Origin: Monosiga brevicollis MX1
Lineage: Eukaryota > Opisthokonta > Choanoflagellata > Craspedida > Salpingoecidae
Direction of reading: 5' to 3'
NCBI RefSeq assembly: GCF_000002865.3
Contig: NW_001865039.1
Location: forward strand, 1,700,756 to 1,720,283
Length of the DNA stretch: 19,528 nucleotides
The notes under the pieces are model-generated. The model was not told the origin of the DNA. It worked only from the letters and a program-made list of their open reading frames with translations, and did no database searches. The position numbers and the translations under genes were made by a program. Of the stretch, positions 1 through 10,623 are shown one piece after another (position 1 is the stretch's first letter; every line of letters starts with the position of its first letter).

Positions 1-533
1 CCGCTATGCACACCGGCCCCATGCCCGGCGTCTACTGCAAAGTCTGGGTTCAGGCACAGCCCGGCATGTACACCAGCACCGGCCAGTATGCCCGAATCGA
101 TGACCCCAACCCCCCTGCCGGCACCAACTACGTCGTCAAGGTTTGTGCAGCTCGCCCCAGCCGGCCGCCCAAGTTATCAAGCGTGTGCTTTTTCAAGGGG
201 AGGAAAAAAAAAAAAAAAAAAAAAAAAAGTGGGCGGTTTGTCTAGGCTCACGAGTTGGTATCATCGGAAATTGGGTGGTGTCGCACAGGCTCATTTTCAA
301 GTCGGCATCGGCATGATGAGCCAGAATGAATACTTTCCCCTCTATGATTACCAAGGGCCAGCTCTTCACAATGGCCGACAGGTGGGTCCTCTATTTGCTG
401 CACGCCACAGTCCACAGTCTGTTCTCGTCTCATGCCATTTGCTTCGCAGGTGTTTGTTGAAGCCTACACCCAACCCCAACCGGGCATGTTCGTGTCCTCA
501 CCGGAAAAGTACACTCCTCTGCCCGCACGATAA
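1..533 (+). CDS. Unrecognised gene, last three exons (5' end outside the window)
   Basis: Three exons are supported: 1-140, 289-381 and 450-533, ending in TAA at 531-533. All junctions are phase 0. Introns are 141-288 (GTTTGT...CACAG) and 382-449 (GTGGGT...CGCAG, only 68 bp). The visible C-terminal part is about 104 residues. It contains a related motif twice: VWVQAQPGMY followed by STGQY in the first exon, and VFVEA...QPGMF followed by SPEKY in the last. The middle exon (starting AHFQVGIGMM) is tyrosine-rich and may be a diverged copy. I see no membrane segment in the visible part. I do not recognise the family and assign no function. The exon calls rest on open frame, splice sites, matching phase and the internal repeat. 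The gene runs tail to tail with TOR, whose stop lies about 760 bp away. Confidence 0.55.
141..288 (+). other. Intron with a 25-nt poly(A) run
   Basis: This intron of the left-edge gene carries an uninterrupted run of A at 204-228. Read as coding it gives polylysine in two frames, so long open frames across this stretch are artefacts. The donor is GTTTGT and the acceptor is TCGCACAG. Confidence 0.55.
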
Positions 534-1290
534 GTAAAGTGTAAAGCGACCTTCTTTCCTTGTTTTTTTTTTTTTTTGTTTGTTTTTTGTTTTTTTCTCT
601 CCATTTTCTGTCCTGTAAAGGTTGGCGCTCGGTGCCCGCTGAATGTGTTGTTCCCATCCATTTGTTTTCACATGTGTGTGTTAACCGTGCTTCAAAAGCA
701 GCAGCATTGACCCCTTGATGCTGTGAATGAACCTGCTTCTTCTCCAAGCTGTTTCTAAATCTATGACAAGCCTTGATATTTGCCATTGCGGTAGCCCACT
801 CACCTGAGCTTGGGCCATCAATGATAAGCATTACACGTCAGAACGAAAGGCAGTTGGAAAGGGCTGCGTGCGGACTTCTCGATTGAGCATCACACACGAT
901 GGTCATCATCAAGGACTCCTCGCATTAAACAACCAAACCTATGAAGATACAGCGCAGGGGCACGTCTTGTCTCTGGAGCTTAAACCTTCCTCCGCCTCGA
1001 AACATTAAACTTAACATGGACAATCAAGGGACAGGTTGCTCACAATACAAATAGCAGGGTGCGCACGCATAAACACTCACACACTCAGCCTAGATAATGT
1101 CTGTCCCAAACGACACACGACGATACGGCGACATGGCAAGCAATGGAAATACACATGCCACAAGAGGGAGCAGGGATAAACCAGTACGACAACAATCAAT
1201 GAAATTGAGCCAACACCGTTCATTAGCATGATGCCCCATCGGGCACCAGCCCCTGATTCATTGGGATTAACCACCGGTAGGTAGCGTCCA
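534..1290. other. Convergent 3' spacer between the left-edge gene and TOR
   Basis: About 757 bp with no supported gene. It should hold both 3' UTRs. A T-rich stretch at 563-597 includes T15 at 563-577. A TGTAAAG sequence lies just after the left gene's stop, near 540. I found no canonical AATAAA at a convincing place for either gene. Open frames here are short and antisense or low-complexity. Confidence 0.6.
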
Positions 1291-4200
1291 TTACCAGAAC
1301 GGACACCAGCCCGTGTAGTGCTGACAGAGATTTTCATGCAAGGTAGCATCGCGAATCAAGCGAGCCACCTGAGATGGAATGTCCAAAATCTCCTCCTGTG
1401 CAAAAGTCACGACAAAAACGCGGTCGGAGTGAGGTGTTCATCGAATCTGTTCCAAGTTTTTGACACAGCGTGAAGGGCGGTAAGACCATACCGTAGAAAA
1501 GTCAGCACCCGTTAGCTTGTCGCGCACGCGGGCAATGACGCGCAATGCACGACGGTTGACCACCTCATCCGTGTGCTGTTCGCCCATGCCGTGACGCGCC
1601 AGCAGTGACGAGCCACTAACACTCGCATCGCTGCGAATGGAGGGCTCTCCTCGCACACGTTCTGCAAGGGCAACGGGCCAGGTGAGAGCAGTCGGTGCAT
1701 GCCACGCATCAAGCAGTCAATTCCCCGTGGGACCCAGCGACAAGTGGCAAAACAAGACCAAGACTCACCGTTACGTCCTCGTGCAAAGAGCCAGTCAATC
1801 AAAGGGTCGTGAATGAATGCCTCCAGCACGGCCATGACACTGTCCGCATTGTCGCGCAGCACCGACATGGTGTTCTCGCAAGTGATGCGGAATGTTCCAT
1901 GCACGCCCGTAATCTCCATGGCGGCAATCAGCATCCGTGTGAGACGGAAGGGCACCTTTTCCGGAAACTTGGATCTTTGCGTGGCCACCTCAAAGCAGTC
2001 GCCAAAGTCGACATGCATCACGCCACCCGTGCGGCGATCAATCATGAGGTTAGAGGGGTGGCGATCGCCTAGACCCAAAATGTAGCCCACCATCGACTAC
2101 AGGCAAAATCATGGGGCAGGCAAGGAGATCATCAGATTGTGCGAGCAACGAGGGCTGAAGAGGAGGCAAGTGAGGAAAGTGCGAGGAAAGGTAAAAAGCC
2201 ATTGAAGCGCTTGCATACCATGACGGCCAAAGACCGCGTAAAGTTGCCACGGCGTTCAAGCCATTGCTCCGAGTTGCCGCTGCGCAGCCACATGACGCGT
2301 GCGAGATCATCCCCCGTTGTACGAGACAGGGCGTGTCTAACAAACGTGTCATTGGCCAGTCCCGCAATGAGAACAGAAGAAGACGGACAAAACGAAGAAC
2401 AACAACCAGAAGAACAAGAAGAAGAGAACAAGGAGAAGAAGAACAAGAAGAAGAACAAGGAAAAAAAAATGAATGAAGAAACAAGAGAGCCCCAAAAGCC
2501 AATCAAGGCTAAGCGCAGCTTTTGTTTTGCGCCATTCAGCAAGCCAGGGTCGAAACATACCGGAAAACCTCAACCTTCTGAATGAGGGTTAGCTGCTCCA
2601 TGTTGGACACAAGCTGGAGCATGAAGCGCACTTCCGCATTGAGCGCTACACCGCTGCGCTCGCGGTACTCCTTAATCAAGGAGTGCAGCGTGTCGCATGT
2701 TGGTACCCATTCAATGAGACCCAGCTTGGGCGACAGGGGCAGGATGTAGTAGGTAAAAATGTGAAGATGCTTATGCATGGTCAGAGAGCTACCGTTCAGG
2801 AGCACGTTGACCAGCCCAAACAGCTGCATGACGCGTTCATCCTGTCGCAGATCTTCATTGGCCTTCAGCAAGTACTCATACGTGCGCCCGTTGCTACCCT
2901 TGATCGTCAGGCGTCGCGGACGCTGCTTGGAGTTGATCACGCGCAGTTGCGGTGCAAAGGAGTCAATGTAAACCTGCTCTTGAGAGGTGTGATCGTAGGC
3001 ACCGGGGACTACGAGCTGTAAATCTCCTGCTTCAAGGAGCTTGGGTGACACCTCCTTCAGCTCGAGCGAGGTGAGGTTGTGCAGTGCCTTGGTGATGGTA
3101 CGGTACACGTGAAAGTAGTGGTCCCACGCGGTGGTAATGTCTTGTTTGTCTTCCGTCCGTTGATACTTTCGCATCCATTCCCACGCGTCGCGCAATTCGG
3201 CACCGTACAGTTTCAAAAACGCCTGCTCGGCAATCGTAGCATCCTGGCCAATGCCGTTGAGCTGCTCATGCAGCGGCAGCAGCGTGGCGTACATGGCGTC
3301 CAGCTGACGATCTGCATAGAGCTTGGAAGCCTCTTCGATGCCCTCAAACCACTTCTCCGACCACAGATTGGCCACGCGGATGAGTTCCTCGCTGACGATC
3401 AGAGCCTGTTCAACCAACTCGCTCGAGTGTTGCCGCATGCGACTCAGCAGCACCTGTGCGGCATCCCGCCGCGCGCTCGCCTCGCGATGGTTGTGGGCTG
3501 CCACCGTCAGCGGGAAAAGCAGTGCTTGTGGATGCTTGCGGCCAACCTGAAGCAGCAGCTCGTGCAAAAGGCCACGAATCTTTCCATCCTTAATCTGGAT
3601 ACGCGCAATGAGCTGCGGCAAAACCTGCAGCCAAGTGTCAATGTTGACCGTGCTGAGGCCCGTAGCGAACGTCTGAACCACGTCACTGTGGTGGCCGTAG
3701 CTGAAGAGAAGCGTGAGGAGGCGCAGAGTATCTTGAAGGCTGCTCTCATCCGAAAGGGCGATGCTGTTAAAAAAGCCCTTGATGCTCATAATGGCGTGCT
3801 GCAGGTAGGCGCGAGGGTTACGGCGTTGGCCGTAGTGCTTCACTGCCTCGTAGTTCATGTAGGCCCACGAGTGCCAGGCCTTGTACCAGACGCGATCAAA
3901 GAGGGTAGCGTAGCGGAAGGACTCGATAATCGACTCAATCAGCTCGTCTGTCAGATCCGTGTTGACGGTGCCTGCTGACGAAAGGTGTGGCGCAGCCTGC
4001 CAGAGGCCGAGCTTGTGGTAGCAGCGGGCCAGCAGTCGCACATCTTCGGGCTGCTGTTCGTCCTCTTCCTTGCGCGCGCTGAGCTCGTCAATGAGGACAT
4101 AGAGATACTGGATGGCGGTTTCATGCGCACCAGTGTGCCACACGTGCTTAATGTAAGCATACGCAATGGGTGGATTATGGTGAGGGAGTTGCGACTCGGG

Positions 4201-7200
4201 GTCTGCGTTGGCGTCGCAGCCTGGTTCAAGTCCCAGCGAGCGACGGACGGGGCCGGGTGAGTTGCGGACACACACGGCAAGGTGTGCACGGGATGAACAA
4301 CAAAAGACAAACACAGCTCAAGAAGAATACAAGATCAAAGAAGCTAGGGGGCGCGGGAAGTGGGAAGTGGGTGGGCAAGGAAACCTACCAAGCAGATTTA
4401 CGAGGGTATTGTGGCTACGGTCGAGGCCGATGCGGCTAAAGTGCTCGGCCGAGCCCAGCGTTGAAGACTTGCGACAAAGACTGGCATACTTGAGCCACAT
4501 GAGGCAGTCTTCCTCGGGGGTAAGCACCAACGCGCGAACCTCCAAGATTCGTTGCCACACCGACGGATTGTACTGGCAGCCATTGAGACGAGTCAACCAC
4601 ATGCCACGGATTCGGTCTTGGGCGATGGGGTCTCGGTCCAACTGTTTGTACTGCACGACCTCCTCCATCTCAGCCAAGCGCTGTAACGTCACGACATGAT
4701 TGTAGCCGCGGGCGTACGACTCACCCCACAGTGTTGCGAGTGTAGGCTGAAGCAGGTCCCGAGACTTGTCAATCAGGTCCTGCGCGACCTTGTACACCTC
4801 GTTGTGAATGGCCAGCACGGCGCCGTAGAAGGGTGTCATGGGATCCTGCTCGTCCATGAAGGACAGGAACGTGGCGATGGACTCCCAACGATTAAGCCCG
4901 CACGAGGCCGAGCAGCCCAGAGGCGCCAGCGCCTGCTTTTGGGCCACATCACTCTGTGCCCACAGGTGCACCAGGTTGTCATATAGAATGGTCCACTTGC
5001 CCAGGTTGTCCAGACACACGAGAATGCGCAGATCAATATCGAAGGACGGGTGTTCTGGGTCTTGGAGCTGGCTGTAGGACAGTAAGGCCTTGTCCCATTC
5101 GCCGAGTTTTTCGTACCAGCTGGGTTGAATGTCCGTGTCCGCAGACAAGGTCGTTTGCATTCGCACAAAGGTGAGCGCGCCCTGCGCTGCTTCAGGCTGC
5201 TGCAAAGCCTGCGTGATCTCAATGAGATCCTCAACTGCCCCCAGAATTTCTTCCGTTGCTTGGACGGGGCGCAAAACAATGCCGCTGTATAGCCATCGCA
5301 TATCAAAATGGCTGCCGAGCTCGCTCTCCTTGTACCGGAGGGCCTTTGCATAAGCGTTGCACTCGAGCGCCATGCGCCCAAGCAATTGGTTGGAGAAGGG
5401 CAGACCCACGCGTTCAAAATAGTGAGACATAAACTCCGCCACATTGAGCATCATTTGCATGAAAATGTGGTCAGCCTTCATGGCGCGCTCCAGGCCGTCC
5501 GTCATCTCGGCCTGCTCCTCGGGTGTCAGCTCCTTCCAACAGGAGACAAAGGCGGCGTTGAAAACCTTGCGTGCAAAGGGCTCAAAGCGCAGGGCGAGGT
5601 ACTGGCAGGCAGCCAGCGAAGGCGATTTGGACTCTTTCAGCAGGCTAACGGAGAAGCGGCGAATCCACGTGGGCCAGTCAAAGTTGAGGCTGTCGTCAGC
5701 CTGCTTGGCTAGCTTGAGAATGAGCTCGGGTTTGGCGCGATTCACACCGCGAGCGCTGCCGGGTTCCATGGGCTTGGCAAAGTCGGTGGGGCGTTTGAAG
5801 GCTTCGCGCGAAGCCTGACTCGGCCGGCCGTTGGCGCCCGACTCAAGAAGCTCCAGCAAGATGTTGGACTCGTCCACTTGCATGTCGATCTCTTCCACAA
5901 GCTTGGCCAACGCACGGCGATGGCCTTTGCTCTCGAAACCGTGCCCAAGCTGCATGACCAGGGGCTGCAAGGCAGCAACTGCGGGAGGCCGCAGACGCGG
6001 CTCGTAGCGTACAACGCGCATGAGAGCGTTGAAGACGCCCGAAGCCTGGTCGCCGATTGGAATCTCGTACATGAGGAGTTCGAGTGTGTTGAGGGCCTCC
6101 TGCCGCACGTGCACCGGTACGCCAACGTAGGCAGCGATGACGTTGACAAGGCCCCGAATGACCGAGTAGATGCGATCCTCGACAAGTGTGCCCAAAAGAG
6201 AGATGGCCTCCAAGGCGTGTACGGTTGGACGGCGCGTGTCCGTCTGATCCGAGGCAATGATGGCCATGACGTGCTCCAGCAGCTCTGGCACGTACTTTTT
6301 GAACTCACGGCCCAGGTTGATCATGGCAGCTTTGAGGACGGCGCGGACAGCCGGATGCACGGCGTGGCTCATGTTGCGGGCGTGGGTATCAGATAGAGGG
6401 TACCAGTAGCGCGTGACACACTGAATAATGTCGTTCATGTATGGTCGCACATGAGGTCCAAAGATGTCAACAATCTTGGAAATCTCCTTGAAGAGCATGT
6501 GCCGGCGTGCTGGGTTGCAGTGTTCCACCATGTGCAAAAAGGCGGGGACAATCATTGGAAGATAGGGCACAAGCTTGATGCCCGACTTGACGACAATGGT
6601 GCCCAGCGAGTGAACAAGGTTTTCGTGCATGTTCGTGTCCATGGCCGGAGAGTAGGCAATCATGTACAACTCGCGGACTGCAAGGTCCATGTAGTACTCC
6701 TCGCTGCCAATGGTGAACTGAAGCTCATCAGGCGCATTGGCAGTGGCGTGCTGACTAACGGTCGAAGAGACCTGCTGCGCATCCAACTTGGCCTGATTGG
6801 ATTTGGCCTCCGCTTCCGCTTCGCCAGTGGCCGACTTTTCACGATGAGGGTCCAGTGCACCAATGACGCCAAGGGCGCGGCCGGCCTCGAGGCGAATCTG
6901 AGTGCTCTGGCCCTCGACGTAGCAGGCATACAACGTCTTCATGAGAGCCGGATAATCCTCGTAGGGCAGGGTCACATAGCCCGTGCCGCGAGCCACCTTG
7001 CCCAAAACGACCAGCGCTGAGAGTCGGCGGTTCATGGAGAGGTGGTCCCGCAAACAATCAAGCAAGACGGGCATGATAACGGCGAGGTGCTCCTCGAGCT
7101 GTAGGCCACTGAACACGGCGAGTTCGCCCACGGCACCGAGGGCAGCAATCTGAATTTCCTCGTTTGCGTGTGAGATACGCGGCAAGAGGGCCTTCATGAT

Positions 7201-10200
7201 GGCGTCAACGTAAGGGACGACGACGCGAGGTGCAGAGCGGATGAGCTCCTGCAGCAAACGAGAGTTGGCTTCTTCTGCAGCCGCCGTGTCCACCAGCTTG
7301 AATGTCTGTAAATAGTTCTCCAACTGGCGACGGAGGGCGGGCACCACGTATGCAGGGTTATACTCGCATAGGTTTCCAACCAGGCTCATGGCTGTGAGCT
7401 GCGTCTGATGGTCCCGGTCATGAAGACAGACGAAAAGGAGTTGCAGGGTCTCGGCTTTGCAGAGATAGGGGTAGGACTGTGGCGTGAGGGCCTCCAAAAT
7501 GTGCTTGCGAATGGTGGAGCGGCCCTCAGAGATGGCGTTGCACAATAACTGCGAGAGTACCTCCGTGACAGCGCGAGGTTCGAGGCGATAGGCATTGGCC
7601 AGCGGCATCTGAGTCGGAGGTACGACCAGGGCGGCGCAAGTCAGACAAGCTTCCTCGCGAACCGTGTCATTATCGTCAGACAGGTAGGTAGCGATGGTAT
7701 CACGGGCCAGCTTGGTGAGCACGAATCCACTGAGGTCATATGTACGCAGCGTACGGAGGGCCAGAACGATAAGTTGCTGGTTTGGGGCCAGAGGAATATC
7801 GACAGCCTTGGAGGCGCGGCGGTTAGGCGTGTGTGCCCCAGCAGCCAAGACGGTCGAGGCCTTGCTGCCTTTGTTCACCGAGTTGCGGCGCGTGGTCGTG
7901 CGACTCGGGGTGGAGGCCAGCAGCGTGCCTGGAGGCAATTGCGGTGTCTGCTTGAGCCGACGTGAATCGGGGTGTCCTGGGTGGTGATAGGGCGTGCCCT
8001 GGAGGACGGTGCACAAAAGATCCAGCGTGCGGCGCTTGAGCTGACCGGCCAGTGAGGGCAGGCCTTCTGCTATCAGTGTGAGGCCGTGTACCAACTCTTC
8101 AGAGAGACCAGCCTCGTATACCAGGTCTGAGAGCACGGGCATTTAACAGAGTTGAGTGAGTGTGAGAAGGGAGATGAAGCCAGGAGCGGGTGTAGAGGAG
8201 AGGTATGCTTCGAGCAGCAGCTAGCGCGCACGTCTCACGTACCCAAGAGGGTTTTGCTGGAGTCAGCATCCTGGTCCACCATGGTGACGTCGGCACGAAT
8301 GGCTGTACCCAGAGCACGCACGAGCTGGCCCAAGCACACACAAGCGGCATCGGTGATGGCCTCGGTCACTCGCACCTTCTGTTCGTCAAGCACCCAGAGG
8401 TGAAGGTTAGACTGCCGTGTCAAGAAGCTGGCACGGCTCGAACCGTAAACAAGCCAGAGACAAGTAGTGTGGACGAGTGAGAAAACAGGGGGCATGGAAT
8501 GAACCCAACCTTGGTGAGGACAAGGCGAATTTCCACCAGCACTTGTCGCACTTGCAGAATTTGCGACTGCAGCAGTGGGCCCAAGGCCGAAGCAAGCTTG
8601 CCTGGGGAAAAAGACGAGCAATTCAAGGGTCAAGTGACGCCAAGTGTAGCGTGCGGGGCATGTGGTGTGTTTGGGGCAAGAAGAAGCTTGCTGTACGTAC
8701 CAAAGGCCACGAGACCATCGCCACGATCCCGATCTCGTTGCATGCAACGCATGATGAAATCAATGGCGCTGCTGGCAAAGGCGCCTGTGGTCTTGGTCCG
8801 ACTGGAGTAGCTCACAAACCCTGGGCCAGGATATTGGGTGTTTCAAATTTGAGTGACGAGAAGATTTGAAGCTTTCAAGACAGGTGGTATAGACCGTGCA
8901 GATGCGACAACGAACCTTCAGGGCTGGCATTGGCGATTTTTGGAATCAGGGCCAAAATCTCGCGTTGGATGAGCATGCTTTTGTGCGTGGCAAACTGGAG
9001 AGCTGCGTCGCACACCTGCCGAAAGTCGACCATGCCAAAGATGAGAAGATGAGAGAAGTGGCGGCAACAGCAAGACAGGCACGGGTCCAGACAGGGCCGT
9101 ACGGAATCAAAATAATGTGTTTGCTGCATATACTGGCCGGTCAGGTCCACAAAGGCCGCGGCCGCTAGCAATGACCCGTGAATGCTGGGGTAGAGGGAGA
9201 ATGGCATTGGTCAAACTTGAGTAGGCAAATATACAATGACGTCCTGAAGAGAGGCAAAGCGCTTATTGTTGCTGTGTAGTGCAGAGCTTTGGACGAGAGG
9301 GGGTGCGCGTACCTTTCTTCGCGTTTGACTGAGAGACCCTCTTCGATGCGGGCATATATACTCGGGTATAGGGCGCGATCACGCCACAATTTGAGGCAGG
9401 TGCGAAGCGTGTGGGAGGCGGCCACGCGGACCGACAACTGCATAACATGACCCATGGCATGCACACGCACAAGCGATCAATGTGTGTCGGCGTGGTGTGC
9501 GCATTCATTGACTTGGTTCAACTGCCCGAAAAGAACAGGCATTGGAGACGCCATACTTGAACGTGGCATCACAGACCGACCTTGATGTCGTGAACGGCGA
9601 CAAAAATGTGGCGCATGACCTTGGGGATGTAGGGATAAAAATGTGTGGGCTGCGCTTTGCAGAGCTCGTGTAACACCAGTGCTGCTGCATAACGCTTAGC
9701 CTCGGACCGGGTGCTCGCTGTTGTTAAGACGGATGGGTGAAGCACAGGGAGCGGTTTCCTGTAAGTGCTAGCACGGCGCCACGCTTGGGGCTACGGTCTG
9801 AACGAGGGACATGCGCGCAGGGTGGTGGGACAAGCATGTCGTCAGCTGCCATTACGTACTGTGCTCAAGCCATTCGAGGGCGCGGTCCGAATGCATGGTG
9901 ATGAACTTGGGAGTCATGGCTCCAGTACCACGCGTGGCAAGGCGACCTGTCGAGGGGTTAGGGCAGCGAAACAATTGTGGTTGGTTATGAAGTTGTGAGA
10001 CAGAGGACTAGTCAGGCAGACGGAGGTGGCGGTCAAAAGGCAAGGAGCGGCGTGTTCGCGTACCCAAGACTTCAGCAGCAACCTTGATGACCTCGAGATC
10101 ATTGCAGGTGGGGGGAAGGACATTGCGCAGATATGTACCAAACTGATTACAATTGACAGCGGTGGTGACGCCGCTGTGGGGGATGCGGATGATCTGGTCA

Positions 10201-10623
10201 ATGGCCTCGATCCCACCCAACTGTTCGTGCTTGGTCTTGGTGTTTAGCAGGCGGGCTATTTCTTGAAGCAGCTGTTGCATGAAAACCTCGAGTTCCGAGG
10301 CATCGAGGCGCTTCGAAGTCTTGGCCACCTGCTCAGGGTGACGTGTGGCACGAGGTAAGTTGGAGGGGCAGCGCCGCACGGGACGTGACGGAACAGGGCG
10401 CGGGAGAAGCGATTATGTTCCATGAGGACAGGGGTCTTGAACGGGTGCAAGTTTGACGCACAAAGCGATAGAGGCGCACGGCTGCGTCATCGCGCAGCCT
10501 TTTGTCTTTGCTGGAGAGATCTCCGAAGATGGAGGTCAGGTCGAAGCGTTCGGGAGCACTGGCTTGGCCTTCGGCTGTGGTGGCAAGCGCAGGCCGCTCA
10601 GCATGCCAACCAGTGGCAGCCAT
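1291..10623 (-). CDS. TOR: Target of rapamycin (TOR) serine/threonine kinase, complete, 16 exons, about 2485 aa
   Basis: This is the catalytic subunit of TOR complexes, a PI3K-related protein kinase that couples nutrients to growth. The spliced protein matches the animal mTOR layout (human 2549 aa). HEAT repeats run to about residue 1300, followed by FAT, FRB at about 1975-2070, the kinase domain at about 2120-2385, and FATC ending GWCPFW at the stop (1291-1293). Catalytic features are present: K2145 in [11 protein letters not shown], hinge [13 protein letters not shown] with D2296, H2298 and N2301, and DFGD with D2315. All 15 introns keep phase, and junction residues line up with human mTOR (for example [11 protein letters not shown]). 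The start ATG (10621-10623) has a purine at -3 and G at +4, and a TAG lies in frame upstream. Differences from animals are replaced FRB pocket residues, a much shorter N-HEAT loop, a basic Ser/Thr insertion, and a shortened, diverged segment before FATC. Confidence 0.97.
1769..2865 (-). other. TOR PI3K-like kinase core
   Basis: This span covers the ATP-contact lysine (codon near 2865-2863), the hinge WVP, and the catalytic and metal-binding motifs. It is split over exons 12, 13 and 14. Exon 13 (2336-2219, 118 nt) encodes the [12 protein letters not shown]-like segment before the catalytic loop. Exon 14 starts [16 protein letters not shown] and carries both the catalytic aspartate D2296 and the DFG aspartate D2315. 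No catalytic residue is missing, so an active kinase is expected. Confidence 0.93.
2337..2560 (-). other. TOR intron 12, with a 101-nt A-free pyrimidine-rich tract in the sense RNA
   Basis: The + strand has no T from 2369 to 2469 and reads as GAA/AAC/AAG repeats ending in A9. The transcribed RNA is therefore a U/C-rich tract with scattered G and no A, lying about 32-132 nt upstream of the acceptor (TTAG, 2337-2338). The intron is 224 bp, the longest in the gene. Its donor is GTATGT. Confidence 0.85.
3095..3350 (-). other. FRB (FKBP12-rapamycin binding) domain of TOR
   Basis: This segment encodes residues around 1983-2068. The alignment EEASKLYA against human EEASRLYF keeps the key serine (human S2035; here S1991) but has alanine at 1995, where human has F2039. 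[10 protein letters not shown] against QAWDLYYHVF keeps W (human 2101; here W2058) and D (human 2102; here D2059), but has F2062 for human Y2105 and Y2065 for human F2108. The fold signature is clear. The rapamycin face is partly altered. Confidence 0.85.

Larger units (their letters stand above)
1291..10623 (-). other. TOR: TOR exon map
   Basis: Exons in transcript order, given as high to low coordinates: 10623-10462, 10328-10064, 9946-9860, 9717-9581, 9437-9313, 9184-9103, 9015-8916, 8820-8701, 8601-8510, 8411-8243, 8126-4389, 4220-2561, 2336-2219, 2096-1769, 1661-1492, 1395-1291. The coding total is 7458 nt. Every intron is GT-AG with G at donor +5, and lengths run from 87 to 224 bp. The least certain boundary is the acceptor of exon 8: cccag before 8820 is preferred, but an acceptor before 8784 also keeps phase and would remove 12 residues. 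The exon 12 acceptor was chosen because it gives exactly the human spacing between LLG and the next conserved YAY. Confidence 0.88.

Noticed and set aside
6-537. Long unspliced open frames with polylysine near the left edge
   Set aside because: They read through the A25 run of an intron; the spliced three-exon model keeps phase and gives a repeated motif.
2139-2585. A Glu/Lys-rich open frame on the + strand
   Set aside because: It is the translation of the purine-rich strand of TOR intron 12 plus antisense exon sequence.
3079-3978. A 299-codon open frame antisense to TOR exon 12
   Set aside because: It is the mirror of a strongly conserved TOR coding exon and resembles no family I know; its openness follows from the codon bias of the true strand.
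4223-4235. A perfect tRNA B-box-like sequence (GGTTCAAGTCC)
   Set aside because: Flanks do not form a five-pair T stem, no A box or acceptor stem fits upstream, and it sits across the TOR intron 11/exon 12 boundary.
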